A DNA stretch of 6,010 bases from Cyanobacteria bacterium OH_CDB_58 (GTDB taxonomy: Bacteria > Cyanobacteriota > Vampirovibrionia > Gastranaerophilales > Gastranaerophilaceae). The DNA is taken from positions 1 to 6,010 of the forward strand of contig JAEZLC010000007.1 in assembly GCA_023435965.1 (NCBI GenBank), in the 5' to 3' direction. The notes under the pieces are model-generated. The model made no database searches and was not told the DNA's origin. It was given only the letters and a program-made list of their open reading frames with translations. Numbering within the stretch: position 1 is the stretch's first letter; each line of letters starts with the position of its first letter. This document shows positions 1 through 6,010 of this stretch, in pieces. The translations under genes and the position numbers were made by a program.

Positions 1-351
1 ACCATCAGCCATATTGCACTTAAATCCCTTACAAGCTTCCGGTCTGTAGTGATATATTTTGCAGCGATATTGCTCGTTCCTTTTTTCCAAAAATATACAC
101 CCTTTACCATCAGGGTGAATCATATATACATTCCCTTTTTTCGCCTCTTGCTGTGCCAAGTCCTTGAGGTTTTGAGACCTTAAATCATTGAGCCGCAGCA
201 TTATACCCACTTCTGCTCCAAGACTCTTCATTCTCTCAACCTCTTCCGGTTTTAAAAGAATTTTTCGATATGTTTTACAACACGTACCGCATTGCCTGCA
301 TGATTGCAGAATCGTATCCATTTTATATTTATCAATCGAACTGTCGGACAT
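1..351 (-). CDS. YkgJ-family (CxxCxxCC) cysteine-cluster protein, 3' end cut by window edge
   Basis: Reading the minus strand from ATG at 351 gives 117 residues without a stop, running off the window at base 1, so the C-terminus is missing. Eight cysteines are visible. C18, C21, C24 and C25 form a C-x2-C-G-x-C-C cluster, and C85, C97, C107 and C112 lie in a segment reading GCIFL...CKIYHYRPEAC..F.C. This is the signature layout of the YkgJ / UPF0153 family (Pfam CxxCxxCC), a putative zinc- or iron-chelating domain whose cellular role is not well established. No signal peptide or membrane segment is seen, so it is probably cytoplasmic. A modest ribosome binding site (AGG, then AAGG at 356-359) lies 4 bases before the ATG. 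A second in-frame ATG (residue 11, 319-321) is possible because the cysteine cluster starts only at residue 18. It lies downstream of the chemoreceptor on the same strand but behind a strong terminator. The family call is confident; function is not. Confidence 0.85.
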   Translation of the reverse strand, partial: MSDSSIDKYKMDTILQSCRQCGTCCKTYRKILLKPEEVERMKSLGAEVGIMLRLNDLRSQNLKDLAQQEAKKGNVYMIHPDGKGCIFLEKRNEQYRCKIYHYRPEACKGFKCNMADG

Positions 352-363
352 AATACCTTACCT

Positions 364-395
364 AAAAAAAGGTACAGCAAAAAGATTGCTGTACC
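364..395 (-). terminator. Rho-independent terminator after the chemoreceptor gene
   Basis: On the minus strand, a perfect 10-bp stem (GGTACAGCAA pairing with TTGCTGTACC, positions 371-380 and 386-395) encloses a 5-base loop and is followed at once by seven T residues (370 down to 364). It starts about 10 bases after the chemoreceptor stop codon (406-408). There is no matching T-run on the plus strand, so it acts in one direction only. The T-run ends one base before the putative ribosome binding site of the YkgJ-like gene, so that gene is reached only by read-through or RNA processing. Confidence 0.9.
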
Positions 396-405
396 AAATA
401 CGGAT

Positions 406-3123
406 TTAGTTTAACGATAACTTTTCAACTACTGAAACCAAACTTTCAGAAGATTCGACCAAATGGTTCATCGTCTGGTTTGTTTCCAATACTATTGAAG
501 AAACAGACTCTGTCTTGGCTTTGCTTACCTTAGACTCTTCCATAACTCCATTAATTTTATCCATAACCTCATTACTTTCTTTAGTAAGCTTTTGAGATTT
601 GTTTTTAATATCATTTATGGATTCATTTATTGTAGTAATTCCTGTAGTTATTTTATCTAATGACTTAAGGGTATCATTAATAACGGTGGAACCGTCATCT
701 AGAAGCTTAACACCTTCTTGCATAGAGGAAAGGGTTTCATTAGAATCTTTTTCAATAATTTTTACTATATTTGAAATATCTATAGCTGATTTCGAACTAT
801 TTTCAGCAAGTTTTCTAACCTCATCAGCAACAACTGCAAAGCCTCTACCCGCATCACCGGCTCTTGCTGCTTCTATCGCAGCGTTAAATGCTAATAGATT
901 GGTTTGTGCCGAAATGTCTTTAATAATATCCACAAAACTACTGATTTTCTCAAGATGAGTCACCAAGCCTGACACCTTCGAATTACAATTACAAATTGAA
1001 GTCCCCATTGTTTGGAGTTTTTCACTGGCTTGAATACTTGCAGACTTAGTGTGTCTTGCATCATCAGCGATTTCTTTTGTTTTATCTGAAGTATCTTTAG
1101 TTAACTCAAGCATTTCAGTGGATTCTGAAAGCATTTCTTTGACTTTTCCTACAGAATGCTCTAGAGAACTTACGCCTGATTCTAACAAATTGCTCATCAG
1201 GTTCATATCGGAAGAAATAAAATCCATTTTTTCCTTAACTTCTTCCACAACTGCTGCGATATTTGTACTTGTAGAAGCAACAACCACTTCCACTTCTGAC
1301 TGTGAAGTAACATCAACGATATATTCTAATGCTCCTTTTATGTTGCCTTTTGCATCTTTAATAGCAGATCCAACGTGGTTAATGGCAAGATTTTTACCAT
1401 TAGGATTAGATTTTGCCTTTGAGCTTGAAACAGAATCGGTTTTCATTGCTCTATCGCATACACAATTTTCTGTTCTACAATCCGCGGATTTAAACAGATC
1501 ATAACATTTCTTGCCCACAGCTTCATCAGGTGTAAGCCCAGCCATAGAAGCGCCTGCCGGATTTATATATGTAATATTATGTTCTAAATCACGTGCCATA
1601 ATCGGTGTAGGAATATTATTTAAATTGTTTATTTTCTCATCCGCAGCCTGCTGCTGTTTCTTTTCTTCAGTAACATCCAAAATGTACTCTAATGCTCCTT
1701 TTATGTTGCCTTTTGCATCCTTAATGGGAGAGGCTGTATATTTGATAGGAATAATCATTCCTTCTCTTGGTCTTGCAACTGTTTCTTCAGTAACAACAGA
1801 ATCTGTTTTCATTGATCGCCCGCAAGCACATTTTTCAGTTTTACAGTGAGGTGTTTTGAACAGGTCATAACACTTTTTGCCTATAAGCTCATCAGGTGTA
1901 GAACCTGCAACCGCTGCTCCAGCAGGGTTCATATAGGTAATTGTGAAATCGGTATCAACAGCCATAATCGGAGTTGGTATCGTATTTAGATTATTGATTT
2001 TCTCATCCGCAGTTTGCTGCTGTTTCTTTTCTTCAGTAACATCCAGAATATACTCTAAAGCCCCTTTTATATTGCCTTTTGCATCTTTAATAGGAGACGC
2101 TGTATATTTTATGGGAATAATCATCCCTTCTTTAGGTCGTGCTATGGTTTCTTCTGTGACAATAGCGTCATTGTTCATAGATCTGGCACAAGCACATTTT
2201 TCGGTTCTGCAATGAGGCGTTTTGAACAAATCATAACACTTTTTGCCTACAAGCTCATCAGGTGTAGAACCTGCAACCGCTGCTCCTGCCGGGTTCATAT
2301 AAGTAATTGTAAACTCCGTATCAATAGCCATTATGGGTGTTGGTATTGTATTTAAATTATTAATTTTTTCTTCTGCTGTTTGCTGTTGTTTCTTCTCCTC
2401 AGTAACATCCAGAATGTATTCGATCGCTCCTTTTATATTGCCTTTTGCATCCTTGATGGGAGCCCCTGTATATTTGATAGGAACTATCATTCCCTCTTGA
2501 GGTCTTGCGATAGTTGTTTCCGTTACTACAGAATCTGTTGCCATAGCCCTAGTACAAGCACATTTCTCTGTCTTACAGTGAGGTGTTTTGAACAAGTCAT
2601 AGCATTTCTTTCCAATCACTTCTGAAGGAACCATGCCTGCAACCGCAGCTCCTGCCGGGTTCATGTATGTGATTGTATATAAAGTATCAATTTCCATGAT
2701 AGGAGTTGGAATAGAATCAAGATCTGCTTTAACCTGACGCAAATCCTGTCTTGTTTTCACATCATCTGAAATATCAATTAAATTGACAATAACTCCGACA
2801 ACATCGTCACCCTCAAATAAAGGTGTTGCGGTATATCTTAGATGTACAAATGAATCATTTTTCTTGTGAAAAACTTCCTTGGTAACAGATTTTTTGACTC
2901 TCAAAGACTTTGCAACAGGGCAATCTTTCGTACCGCTCAGATTCGTTTCGCAAGCCTCTTCATGAGTCATCTTATGAACCATGTCTTCTCTTTTTTTATC
3001 AAATAATACTAAAAAAGCATCATTGACTACTTCAACGACACCTTTTGCATTTAATACCAAAGCAGGATCATTCAACGCTTGAACGTAATTTAAATTCATT
3101 TCTTCTAATCTAACCGCCGTCAT
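406..3123 (-). CDS. Soluble methyl-accepting chemotaxis protein with five PAS domains, four of them cysteine-rich tandem repeats
   Basis: This 905-residue cytoplasmic chemoreceptor has no hydrophobic segment long enough to cross a membrane and no recognisable HAMP domain. Residues about 13-120 form a first PAS domain. Residues 138-606 hold four PAS domains in exact 122-residue register, each opening with IPTPIM, carrying GKKCYDLFK and a C-x8-C-x4-C-x-C pattern, and ending in [16 protein letters not shown]. The first three are followed by a charged helical linker (EEKKQQQ). Residues about 610-905 are the MCP signalling domain. Its hairpin tip is the highly conserved segment at 737-777 ([20 protein letters not shown], then [15 protein letters not shown]), which binds CheA and CheW. 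The arms are roughly 140-150 residues each, suggesting a long receptor class near 40 heptads (not verified by alignment). There is no CheR-docking pentapeptide at the C-terminus. The start is supported by GAGGA at 3130-3134, 6 bases upstream, and by a 4-base overlap with the triple-CheW gene. The ligand is unknown; the PAS cysteines suggest redox, metal or cofactor sensing, which is inference. Confidence 0.95.
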   Translation of the reverse strand: MTAVRLEEMNLNYVQALNDPALVLNAKGVVEVVNDAFLVLFDKKREDMVHKMTHEEACETNLSGTKDCPVAKSLRVKKSVTKEVFHKKNDSFVHLRYTATPLFEGDDVVGVIVNLIDISDDVKTRQDLRQVKADLDSIPTPIMEIDTLYTITYMNPAGAAVAGMVPSEVIGKKCYDLFKTPHCKTEKCACTRAMATDSVVTETTIARPQEGMIVPIKYTGAPIKDAKGNIKGAIEYILDVTEEKKQQQTAEEKINNLNTIPTPIMAIDTEFTITYMNPAGAAVAGSTPDELVGKKCYDLFKTPHCRTEKCACARSMNNDAIVTEETIARPKEGMIIPIKYTASPIKDAKGNIKGALEYILDVTEEKKQQQTADEKINNLNTIPTPIMAVDTDFTITYMNPAGAAVAGSTPDELIGKKCYDLFKTPHCKTEKCACGRSMKTDSVVTEETVARPREGMIIPIKYTASPIKDAKGNIKGALEYILDVTEEKKQQQAADEKINNLNNIPTPIMARDLEHNITYINPAGASMAGLTPDEAVGKKCYDLFKSADCRTENCVCDRAMKTDSVSSSKAKSNPNGKNLAINHVGSAIKDAKGNIKGALEYIVDVTSQSEVEVVVASTSTNIAAVVEEVKEKMDFISSDMNLMSNLLESGVSSLEHSVGKVKEMLSESTEMLELTKDTSDKTKEIADDARHTKSASIQASEKLQTMGTSICNCNSKVSGLVTHLEKISSFVDIIKDISAQTNLLAFNAAIEAARAGDAGRGFAVVADEVRKLAENSSKSAIDISNIVKIIEKDSNETLSSMQEGVKLLDDGSTVINDTLKSLDKITTGITTINESINDIKNKSQKLTKESNEVMDKINGVMEESKVSKAKTESVSSIVLETNQTMNHLVESSESLVSVVEKLSLN
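793..915 (-). other. MCP signalling hairpin tip (receptor residues 737-777)
   Basis: This stretch encodes the most conserved part of any chemoreceptor, the turn of the antiparallel coiled coil where trimers of dimers contact CheA and CheW. The visible residues run from [20 protein letters not shown] through [19 protein letters not shown]. The tip residues expected for CheW and CheA binding (the AAIEAARAG turn) are intact, so the receptor should be competent to signal. Confidence 0.93.
1306..2712 (-). repeat. Four tandem 366-bp units, each encoding one cysteine-bearing PAS domain and (units 1-3) its linker
   Basis: In reading order the units span 2712-2347 (residues 138-259), 2346-1981 (260-381), 1980-1615 (382-503) and 1614-1306 (504-606, last linker missing). 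The cysteines fall at 174/183/188/190, 296/305/310/312, 418/427/432/434 and 540/549/554/556, an exact +122 step each time. Hand comparison of units 2 and 3 gives 13 amino-acid differences in 122, and they share 36 identical bases (2251-2286 and 1885-1920). Unit 1 differs from unit 2 at about 22 positions. Unit 4 is the most divergent: its second half loses the RP.EGMI.PIKYT stretch and one residue. Internal duplication is clear; the order of duplications is inferred. Confidence 0.95.
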
Positions 3124-4817
3124 TCTTTATCCTCACTATCTTCTTGTAACTGCATTTTTTCTATACGTGCATAAAAATCATCCAAAGAATCCACCCACAT
3201 TTCGGGTTGTTCTTCTTCCGCAATATCCACCGCCTTTTGCTCTGCTTGAATTTCTTCAACATCATCAATCAAGGTTTCACCACCTTGTTCTACGCACTCT
3301 TGAGCAGAAACCTCAATGAGAGCAGAATCACTATACTCATCTTCTATAAAAGATGAAAAGATTTTTTCACTATCTAAAACGATAAGAAGCTCTGACGTAA
3401 CACCGTCTTGCGTTTCTTTCTTTGTAACCAACAAGTCCTGAACATGGTTTTTTACAGAGTCCATGAGCTTGTTAGCAGCTAGTTGAGATGATCTTCTGAC
3501 TTTTGTTTTTGATGTTTTTAAAATTTCCAAAACATCATCAACAATTATCCCTATCTTTTGGGAATTCAAAATCAATATTAATATTTTGCAACTGTTTATA
3601 TCGCTATAGTTAGCTATTCCGTAATATTTTCTCAAATCCACAACTGAAACAGCTTCTCCTCTAAGGTTTAAGACGCCTTTGAGTGCCTCTTTGCTGTTTG
3701 GAAGGTTGATAATATGATCAGAATATTTAATAATTTCCTGGAAATTATTAATATCGATTGCATATTTATCATCCAGTTTAAAAACTATGTAATCTTTATC
3801 CTCAATGTAACTCGCGGTTGTTGTATCGGATTTTAAACTTTGACTCTGGCAAACATCCTTATTTACAATAAGGCCGTCATTAATCTGTGTTTGAGCCTCT
3901 TGCGAAAACAGAGTCACAGAATCTATTTTTACAATATTTCTACTTTCTGAGATCGAAATAATATTTGAAAAACAATCGCCAAGAAAAGTCTTATCAAAAT
4001 TTGTTATAGGTAACAATTTATCTACTTCATAATTTATAACTTCTCTCACTGAATCAACAAGGATCCCGCAGTTAGGAATATCTCTAAAGACAATAATTCT
4101 TGTATCTTGCGAGATCTGTGTTTTGTGTCCACCCAGATATTTTTTCAGATCGACTATAGAAATAAGATTCCCCCTTAGAGAGATAACACCTCGAACAAAG
4201 GGGGAATGTTCAATTTTATTTTTTATTTCATCGACTCTTATAATCTCCTGGATTTCAAGCATACTCAACGAATATTCTTGACTGCCAACCATAAAGGTTA
4301 TATCCTGCTTGATTTCGAGAAATTGTTTTGTAGTTTCAAGAGAATCATTATCTACCATCGGCAAATTGCAATTCTTAAATATCAACTCCAAATCCAATAC
4401 CTGTAGGAGCTTTTCTCCTTGCTCAATCAATATAATTCCCTGATTAGCATTATTTTCATCTTCTTCAGTGCTCTCGAACTTGGTCAACTCAGCTTTATCG
4501 AGTCTAACTACTTGAGATATATTATCGAAATGTAACCCAAAATATCTGTTCCTAAAACTGACAATCGCAATACATTTTGAAGCGGCAGACACTTCTTCAT
4601 CAAGACCAAGTCTTTTTCTCATATTCAAAATGGGAACAATATTCCCTCTTACATTAATGACTCCTTCAAAGAGCTCCAAGCTTGTAGGAATCTTTACAAT
4701 TTCACCGGAGAAAAAGATGGCTTCTCGGACAAATTTGGTATCTATTCCAAATTCCATCCCAGCCAAAATGAAAGTTGACACAACAACTTCAGTATTAATT
4801 CCAGCCATTAATTTCAT
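3120..4817 (-). CDS. Triple CheW-domain chemotaxis coupling protein with acidic C-terminal tail
   Basis: This 565-residue soluble protein is built of three CheW (SH3-like) domains, which normally link chemoreceptors to the kinase CheA. The domains span about residues 11-150, 172-305 and 341-490. Each shows the family's core strand-turn segment: [20 protein letters not shown] (52-71), [20 protein letters not shown] (210-229) and [20 protein letters not shown] (381-400). Single-domain CheW is about 150-170 residues, so this is a three-fold fusion. No CheY-like receiver domain (as in CheV) and no histidine kinase domain is present. Residues 491-565 are strongly acidic and end in an aromatic, amphipathic-looking segment ([15 protein letters not shown], 541-555). 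The start at 4817 is the first ATG after an in-frame stop at 4839-4841; a second ATG at 4808 (MAGINTE) is equally possible because neither has a strong ribosome binding site. Its TGA overlaps the receptor ATG, so the two are probably translated together and act in one complex, perhaps with one scaffold contacting several receptors or kinases (inference). Confidence 0.93.
   Translation of the reverse strand: MKLMAGINTEVVVSTFILAGMEFGIDTKFVREAIFFSGEIVKIPTSLELFEGVINVRGNIVPILNMRKRLGLDEEVSAASKCIAIVSFRNRYFGLHFDNISQVVRLDKAELTKFESTEEDENNANQGIILIEQGEKLLQVLDLELIFKNCNLPMVDNDSLETTKQFLEIKQDITFMVGSQEYSLSMLEIQEIIRVDEIKNKIEHSPFVRGVISLRGNLISIVDLKKYLGGHKTQISQDTRIIVFRDIPNCGILVDSVREVINYEVDKLLPITNFDKTFLGDCFSNIISISESRNIVKIDSVTLFSQEAQTQINDGLIVNKDVCQSQSLKSDTTTASYIEDKDYIVFKLDDKYAIDINNFQEIIKYSDHIINLPNSKEALKGVLNLRGEAVSVVDLRKYYGIANYSDINSCKILILILNSQKIGIIVDDVLEILKTSKTKVRRSSQLAANKLMDSVKNHVQDLLVTKKETQDGVTSELLIVLDSEKIFSSFIEDEYSDSALIEVSAQECVEQGGETLIDDVEEIQAEQKAVDIAEEEQPEMWVDSLDDFYARIEKMQLQEDSEDKE
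3130..3134 (-). promoter_or_regulatory. Ribosome binding site of the chemoreceptor, inside the upstream gene
   Basis: The minus strand reads GAGGA here, 6 bases before the ATG at 3123-3121. It lies within the last codons of the triple-CheW gene, whose TGA overlaps the ATG as ATGA. This arrangement is typical of translational coupling and fixes the receptor start. Confidence 0.75.
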
Positions 4818-4947
4818 TGCAATTTTTATTCCAGTATATTATTATATTACCTAATGAAAACTATCTATCTTCAGACTTCTTAAGTATACAAGTTGCTATA
4901 ACATGTGCAAAACTAGCATAGCAAAAACTGATTAAGAGGTCGAAAAA
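4818..4947. promoter_or_regulatory. Divergent intergenic region with weak candidate promoters for both flanking units
   Basis: These 130 bp separate the minus-strand chemotaxis pair from the plus-strand unit, so both promoters should lie here. For the minus strand a TATAAT stands at 4846-4841 without a good -35. An alternative is TTTTCA (4860-4855), 16 bases, then TATACT (4838-4833), which would give a very short leader. For the plus strand TATAAC at 4897-4902 is the best -10, again lacking a clear -35. No convincing sigma-28 or sigma-54 flagellar-type promoter was found by eye. A 7-bp inverted repeat (TTGCTAT 4893-4899, ATAGCAA 4918-4924) overlaps the plus-strand -10 candidate. Confidence 0.35.
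4935..4940 (+). promoter_or_regulatory. Ribosome binding site supporting a TTG start
   Basis: AGAGGT lies 7 bases before the TTG at 4948. There is no ATG near it in this frame, so this site decides the unusual start codon of the transposase-like gene. Confidence 0.7.
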
Positions 4948-5499
4948 TTGCTTAAATATTCAAAGTTAAGCGCTTATAAAATTAAAAAAATTATAGATTG
5001 TTTTGTCGCCGACTTAACTTCATCTGAAGCGTCCAAAGTTTTAAAACTAAACAGACATACAACAGATAAATACTATAAGATCTTCAGAGATATAATTTTA
5101 AACGAAACTTATTCACTGGCAAAAGACAATCCCGATTTTAGAAAATGCGAAAACTGCTCTGGCCCAGTAAAATCGGAATACTTTCATGATGTATACTACA
5201 AACTATATCTGATAAAAGATAAACATATCTTTCCCGTAAGGATGTCTCAACGGCCTTTTTGCAACACAAACCCATTTGAGGATTTAAGGTTTGTTGACGC
5301 CATAAGATACGGGTATAAAAGACTTGCTAAATTTCACGGGTTCAAAGCCGACAGTCACCATATGCAAATCGTTGAAAGCGCCTTTCGGCATTCAAGAACA
5401 AAAGAAGAACTTTATGAAATTGTCTGGAAAAATTTGACAAAAAATATAAATAATAATAAGCTTCTCATGGAAAATTATGATTGTGAAAATTATAACTAG
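4948..5499 (+). CDS. IS1595-transposase-like helix-turn-helix protein, apparently lacking the catalytic core
   Basis: This is a complete 183-residue frame opening on TTG behind a good ribosome binding site. Residues about 8-47 (SAYKIKKIIDCFVADLTSSE, then a segment ending LNRHTTDKYYKIFR) match the N-terminal helix-turn-helix style of IS1595-family transposases. Residues about 122-166 (GYKRLAKFHGFK...FRHSRTKEELYEIVWKNL) match the family's C-terminal end, which usually reads like KRRLAKFNG followed by an E.RF/YNHR segment. Between them, the part that should carry the DDE acidic residues and the VDESYFG-type motif is short. GPVKSEYF stands where VDESYF is expected, and no clear catalytic triad can be placed. 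A C-x2-C pair (C67, C70) precedes it. The protein is therefore either a decayed transposase that kept an open frame or a DNA-binding protein derived from one. The GNAT gene starts one base after its stop. No flanking terminal inverted repeats were identified. The family resemblance is from memory of IS1595 sequences. Confidence 0.65.
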   Translation: MLKYSKLSAYKIKKIIDCFVADLTSSEASKVLKLNRHTTDKYYKIFRDIILNETYSLAKDNPDFRKCENCSGPVKSEYFHDVYYKLYLIKDKHIFPVRMSQRPFCNTNPFEDLRFVDAIRYGYKRLAKFHGFKADSHHMQIVESAFRHSRTKEELYEIVWKNLTKNINNNKLLMENYDCENYN

Positions 5500-5500
5500 C

Positions 5501-6010
5501 ATGCAAGAAACATTCTTCACCAAAAGGCTTATATGCAGAAAGCCGACAAAAAACGACATTAAAACCCTCTCTTTTTGGAATAGCTTTCAAGAAGCGAATG
5601 GGGAGTACTTGGCAGTAGAAAAAACTTCTCTAGAAGAAAATTTATCTAAATTTGACAACAACAGCTTCTGGAATGACAACTCTAAAACCTACATTATAGA
5701 GCTTAAAGAAAACAAGATACCTATAGGGTTAATCAAGTTTTGGGCGAAAACAGATGAAAACAAAACCGCAATGATAACGGTAAAAATCGCAATTCCTCAA
5801 TACAGAAGAAAAGGACTCGGAACAGAGGTTCAAAAGGGATTAACAAGGGAATTATTCAAAAAGTACGGCTATAATGCTATTGAAATGTTTACTGATATAA
5901 ACAATGAAGCTCAACAAAAATGTCTGACAAGACTTGACTATGACTATATAAAAACAGAAGAATACACTGATGCCGGCGAAACCAGACAAGGGCATTTGTA
6001 TAGACTGAGC
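5501..6010 (+). CDS. GNAT-family N-acetyltransferase (RimJ/RimL-like), 3' end cut by window edge
   Basis: Reading from ATG at 5501 gives 170 residues with no stop before the window ends. GNAT enzymes move the acetyl group of acetyl-CoA to an amine. The acetyl-CoA pyrophosphate-binding motif A is visible as IAIPQYRRKGLGTE (residues 96-109, with the R-R-K-G-x-G loop). It is followed by the helix QKGLTRELFKKYG, and then by the family's N-x-A segment (TDINNEAQQKCLTRLDYDYI, 131-150), where NNEA stands for the usual N.A. The N-terminal RLICRKPTKNDI (9-20) matches the RL.LR....D opening of the RimJ/RimL branch. The protein is probably within a few residues of its end. An in-frame ATG at 5477 would add eight residues and overlap the preceding gene by 23 bases; it has a weak GGA in front, while 5501 has no obvious ribosome binding site. 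The substrate cannot be predicted. The one-base gap suggests co-transcription and coupling with the transposase-like gene. Confidence 0.85.
   Translation, partial: MQETFFTKRLICRKPTKNDIKTLSFWNSFQEANGEYLAVEKTSLEENLSKFDNNSFWNDNSKTYIIELKENKIPIGLIKFWAKTDENKTAMITVKIAIPQYRRKGLGTEVQKGLTRELFKKYGYNAIEMFTDINNEAQQKCLTRLDYDYIKTEEYTDAGETRQGHLYRLS

Noticed and set aside
188..409. Plus-strand open frame of 73 codons.
   Set aside because: It lies opposite the YkgJ-like coding region and the terminator, and has no recognisable motif.
2140..2610. Cysteine-histidine motifs considered as c-type heme attachment sites.
   Set aside because: No CxxCH is present: the order is P-H-C...C-x-C, and the protein has no signal for export.
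599..2625. Several plus-strand open frames of 80-150 codons opposite the chemoreceptor (for example 599-958, 1049-1504, 1511-1849, 1943-2215).
   Set aside because: They are antisense to a strongly supported gene, lack ribosome binding sites and family motifs, and two of them (1511-1849 and 1943-2215) repeat simply because the PAS units on the other strand repeat.
1306..2712. Regular repeats considered as a CRISPR array or minisatellite.
   Set aside because: The units are 366 bp, continuous, in frame and encode PAS domains; there are no short identical repeats separated by unique spacers.
406..3123. Membrane-anchored receptor.
   Set aside because: No hydrophobic stretch of about 20 residues is present and the N-terminus goes straight into a PAS domain.
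3120..4817. CheV (CheW plus receiver) or CheA.
   Set aside because: The third module has the CheW GVLNLRG and DLRKYYG pattern, and neither receiver-domain phosphorylation residues nor kinase motifs are visible.
4206..4854. Short plus-strand frames at 4206-4406 and 4630-4854.
   Set aside because: They are shadows of the triple-CheW gene, whose three domain motifs are clear on the minus strand.
4818..4947. Sigma-28 or sigma-54 promoter for the chemotaxis pair.
   Set aside because: No GCCGATAA-like or TGGC-N-TTGC-like pair at correct spacing could be found on the minus strand.

Overview
The window is AT-rich DNA from a motile bacterium. It holds five protein genes, and the two at the window edges are cut. 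No rRNA, tRNA or phage marker allows a firm taxon call. The soluble chemoreceptor with tandem cysteine-bearing PAS domains and the YkgJ-type cysteine cluster protein are the kind of content common in anaerobic or microaerophilic, redox-responsive bacteria (for example Desulfobacterota, Deferribacterota, Campylobacterota or Clostridia). That placement is an inference from gene content only.

Minus-strand block, read from 4817 down to 1. First comes a 565-residue protein made of three consecutive CheW domains and an acidic tail. Its stop codon overlaps the start of the next gene in an ATGA (3120-3123). That gene encodes a 905-residue chemoreceptor with no membrane segment: one N-terminal PAS domain, four further PAS domains repeating every 122 residues exactly (366 bp), each with the same four cysteines, and then a full MCP signalling hairpin. 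A strong intrinsic terminator (364-395) follows the receptor. Only 12 bp beyond its T-run starts a YkgJ-family cysteine-cluster protein, which leaves the window at base 1. The first two genes look like a receptor plus its private coupling scaffold, co-translated. No CheA, CheR, CheB or CheY lies in the window, so the pair must plug into kinase machinery encoded elsewhere.

Intergenic 4818-4947. This 130-bp divergent region has candidate -10 boxes in both directions and a weak inverted repeat.

Plus-strand block, from 4948 to the end. It starts with a 183-residue protein opening on TTG behind a good ribosome binding site. It resembles the N-terminal helix-turn-helix and the C-terminal end of IS1595-family transposases, but the catalytic middle appears shortened and its acidic residues are not recognisable. 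One base after its stop begins a GNAT N-acetyltransferase that runs off the window end. These two look like one transcription unit.

The points most worth a second look are the cysteine-PAS array coupled to a triple-CheW scaffold, and the catalytically gutted transposase-like protein joined to an acetyltransferase.
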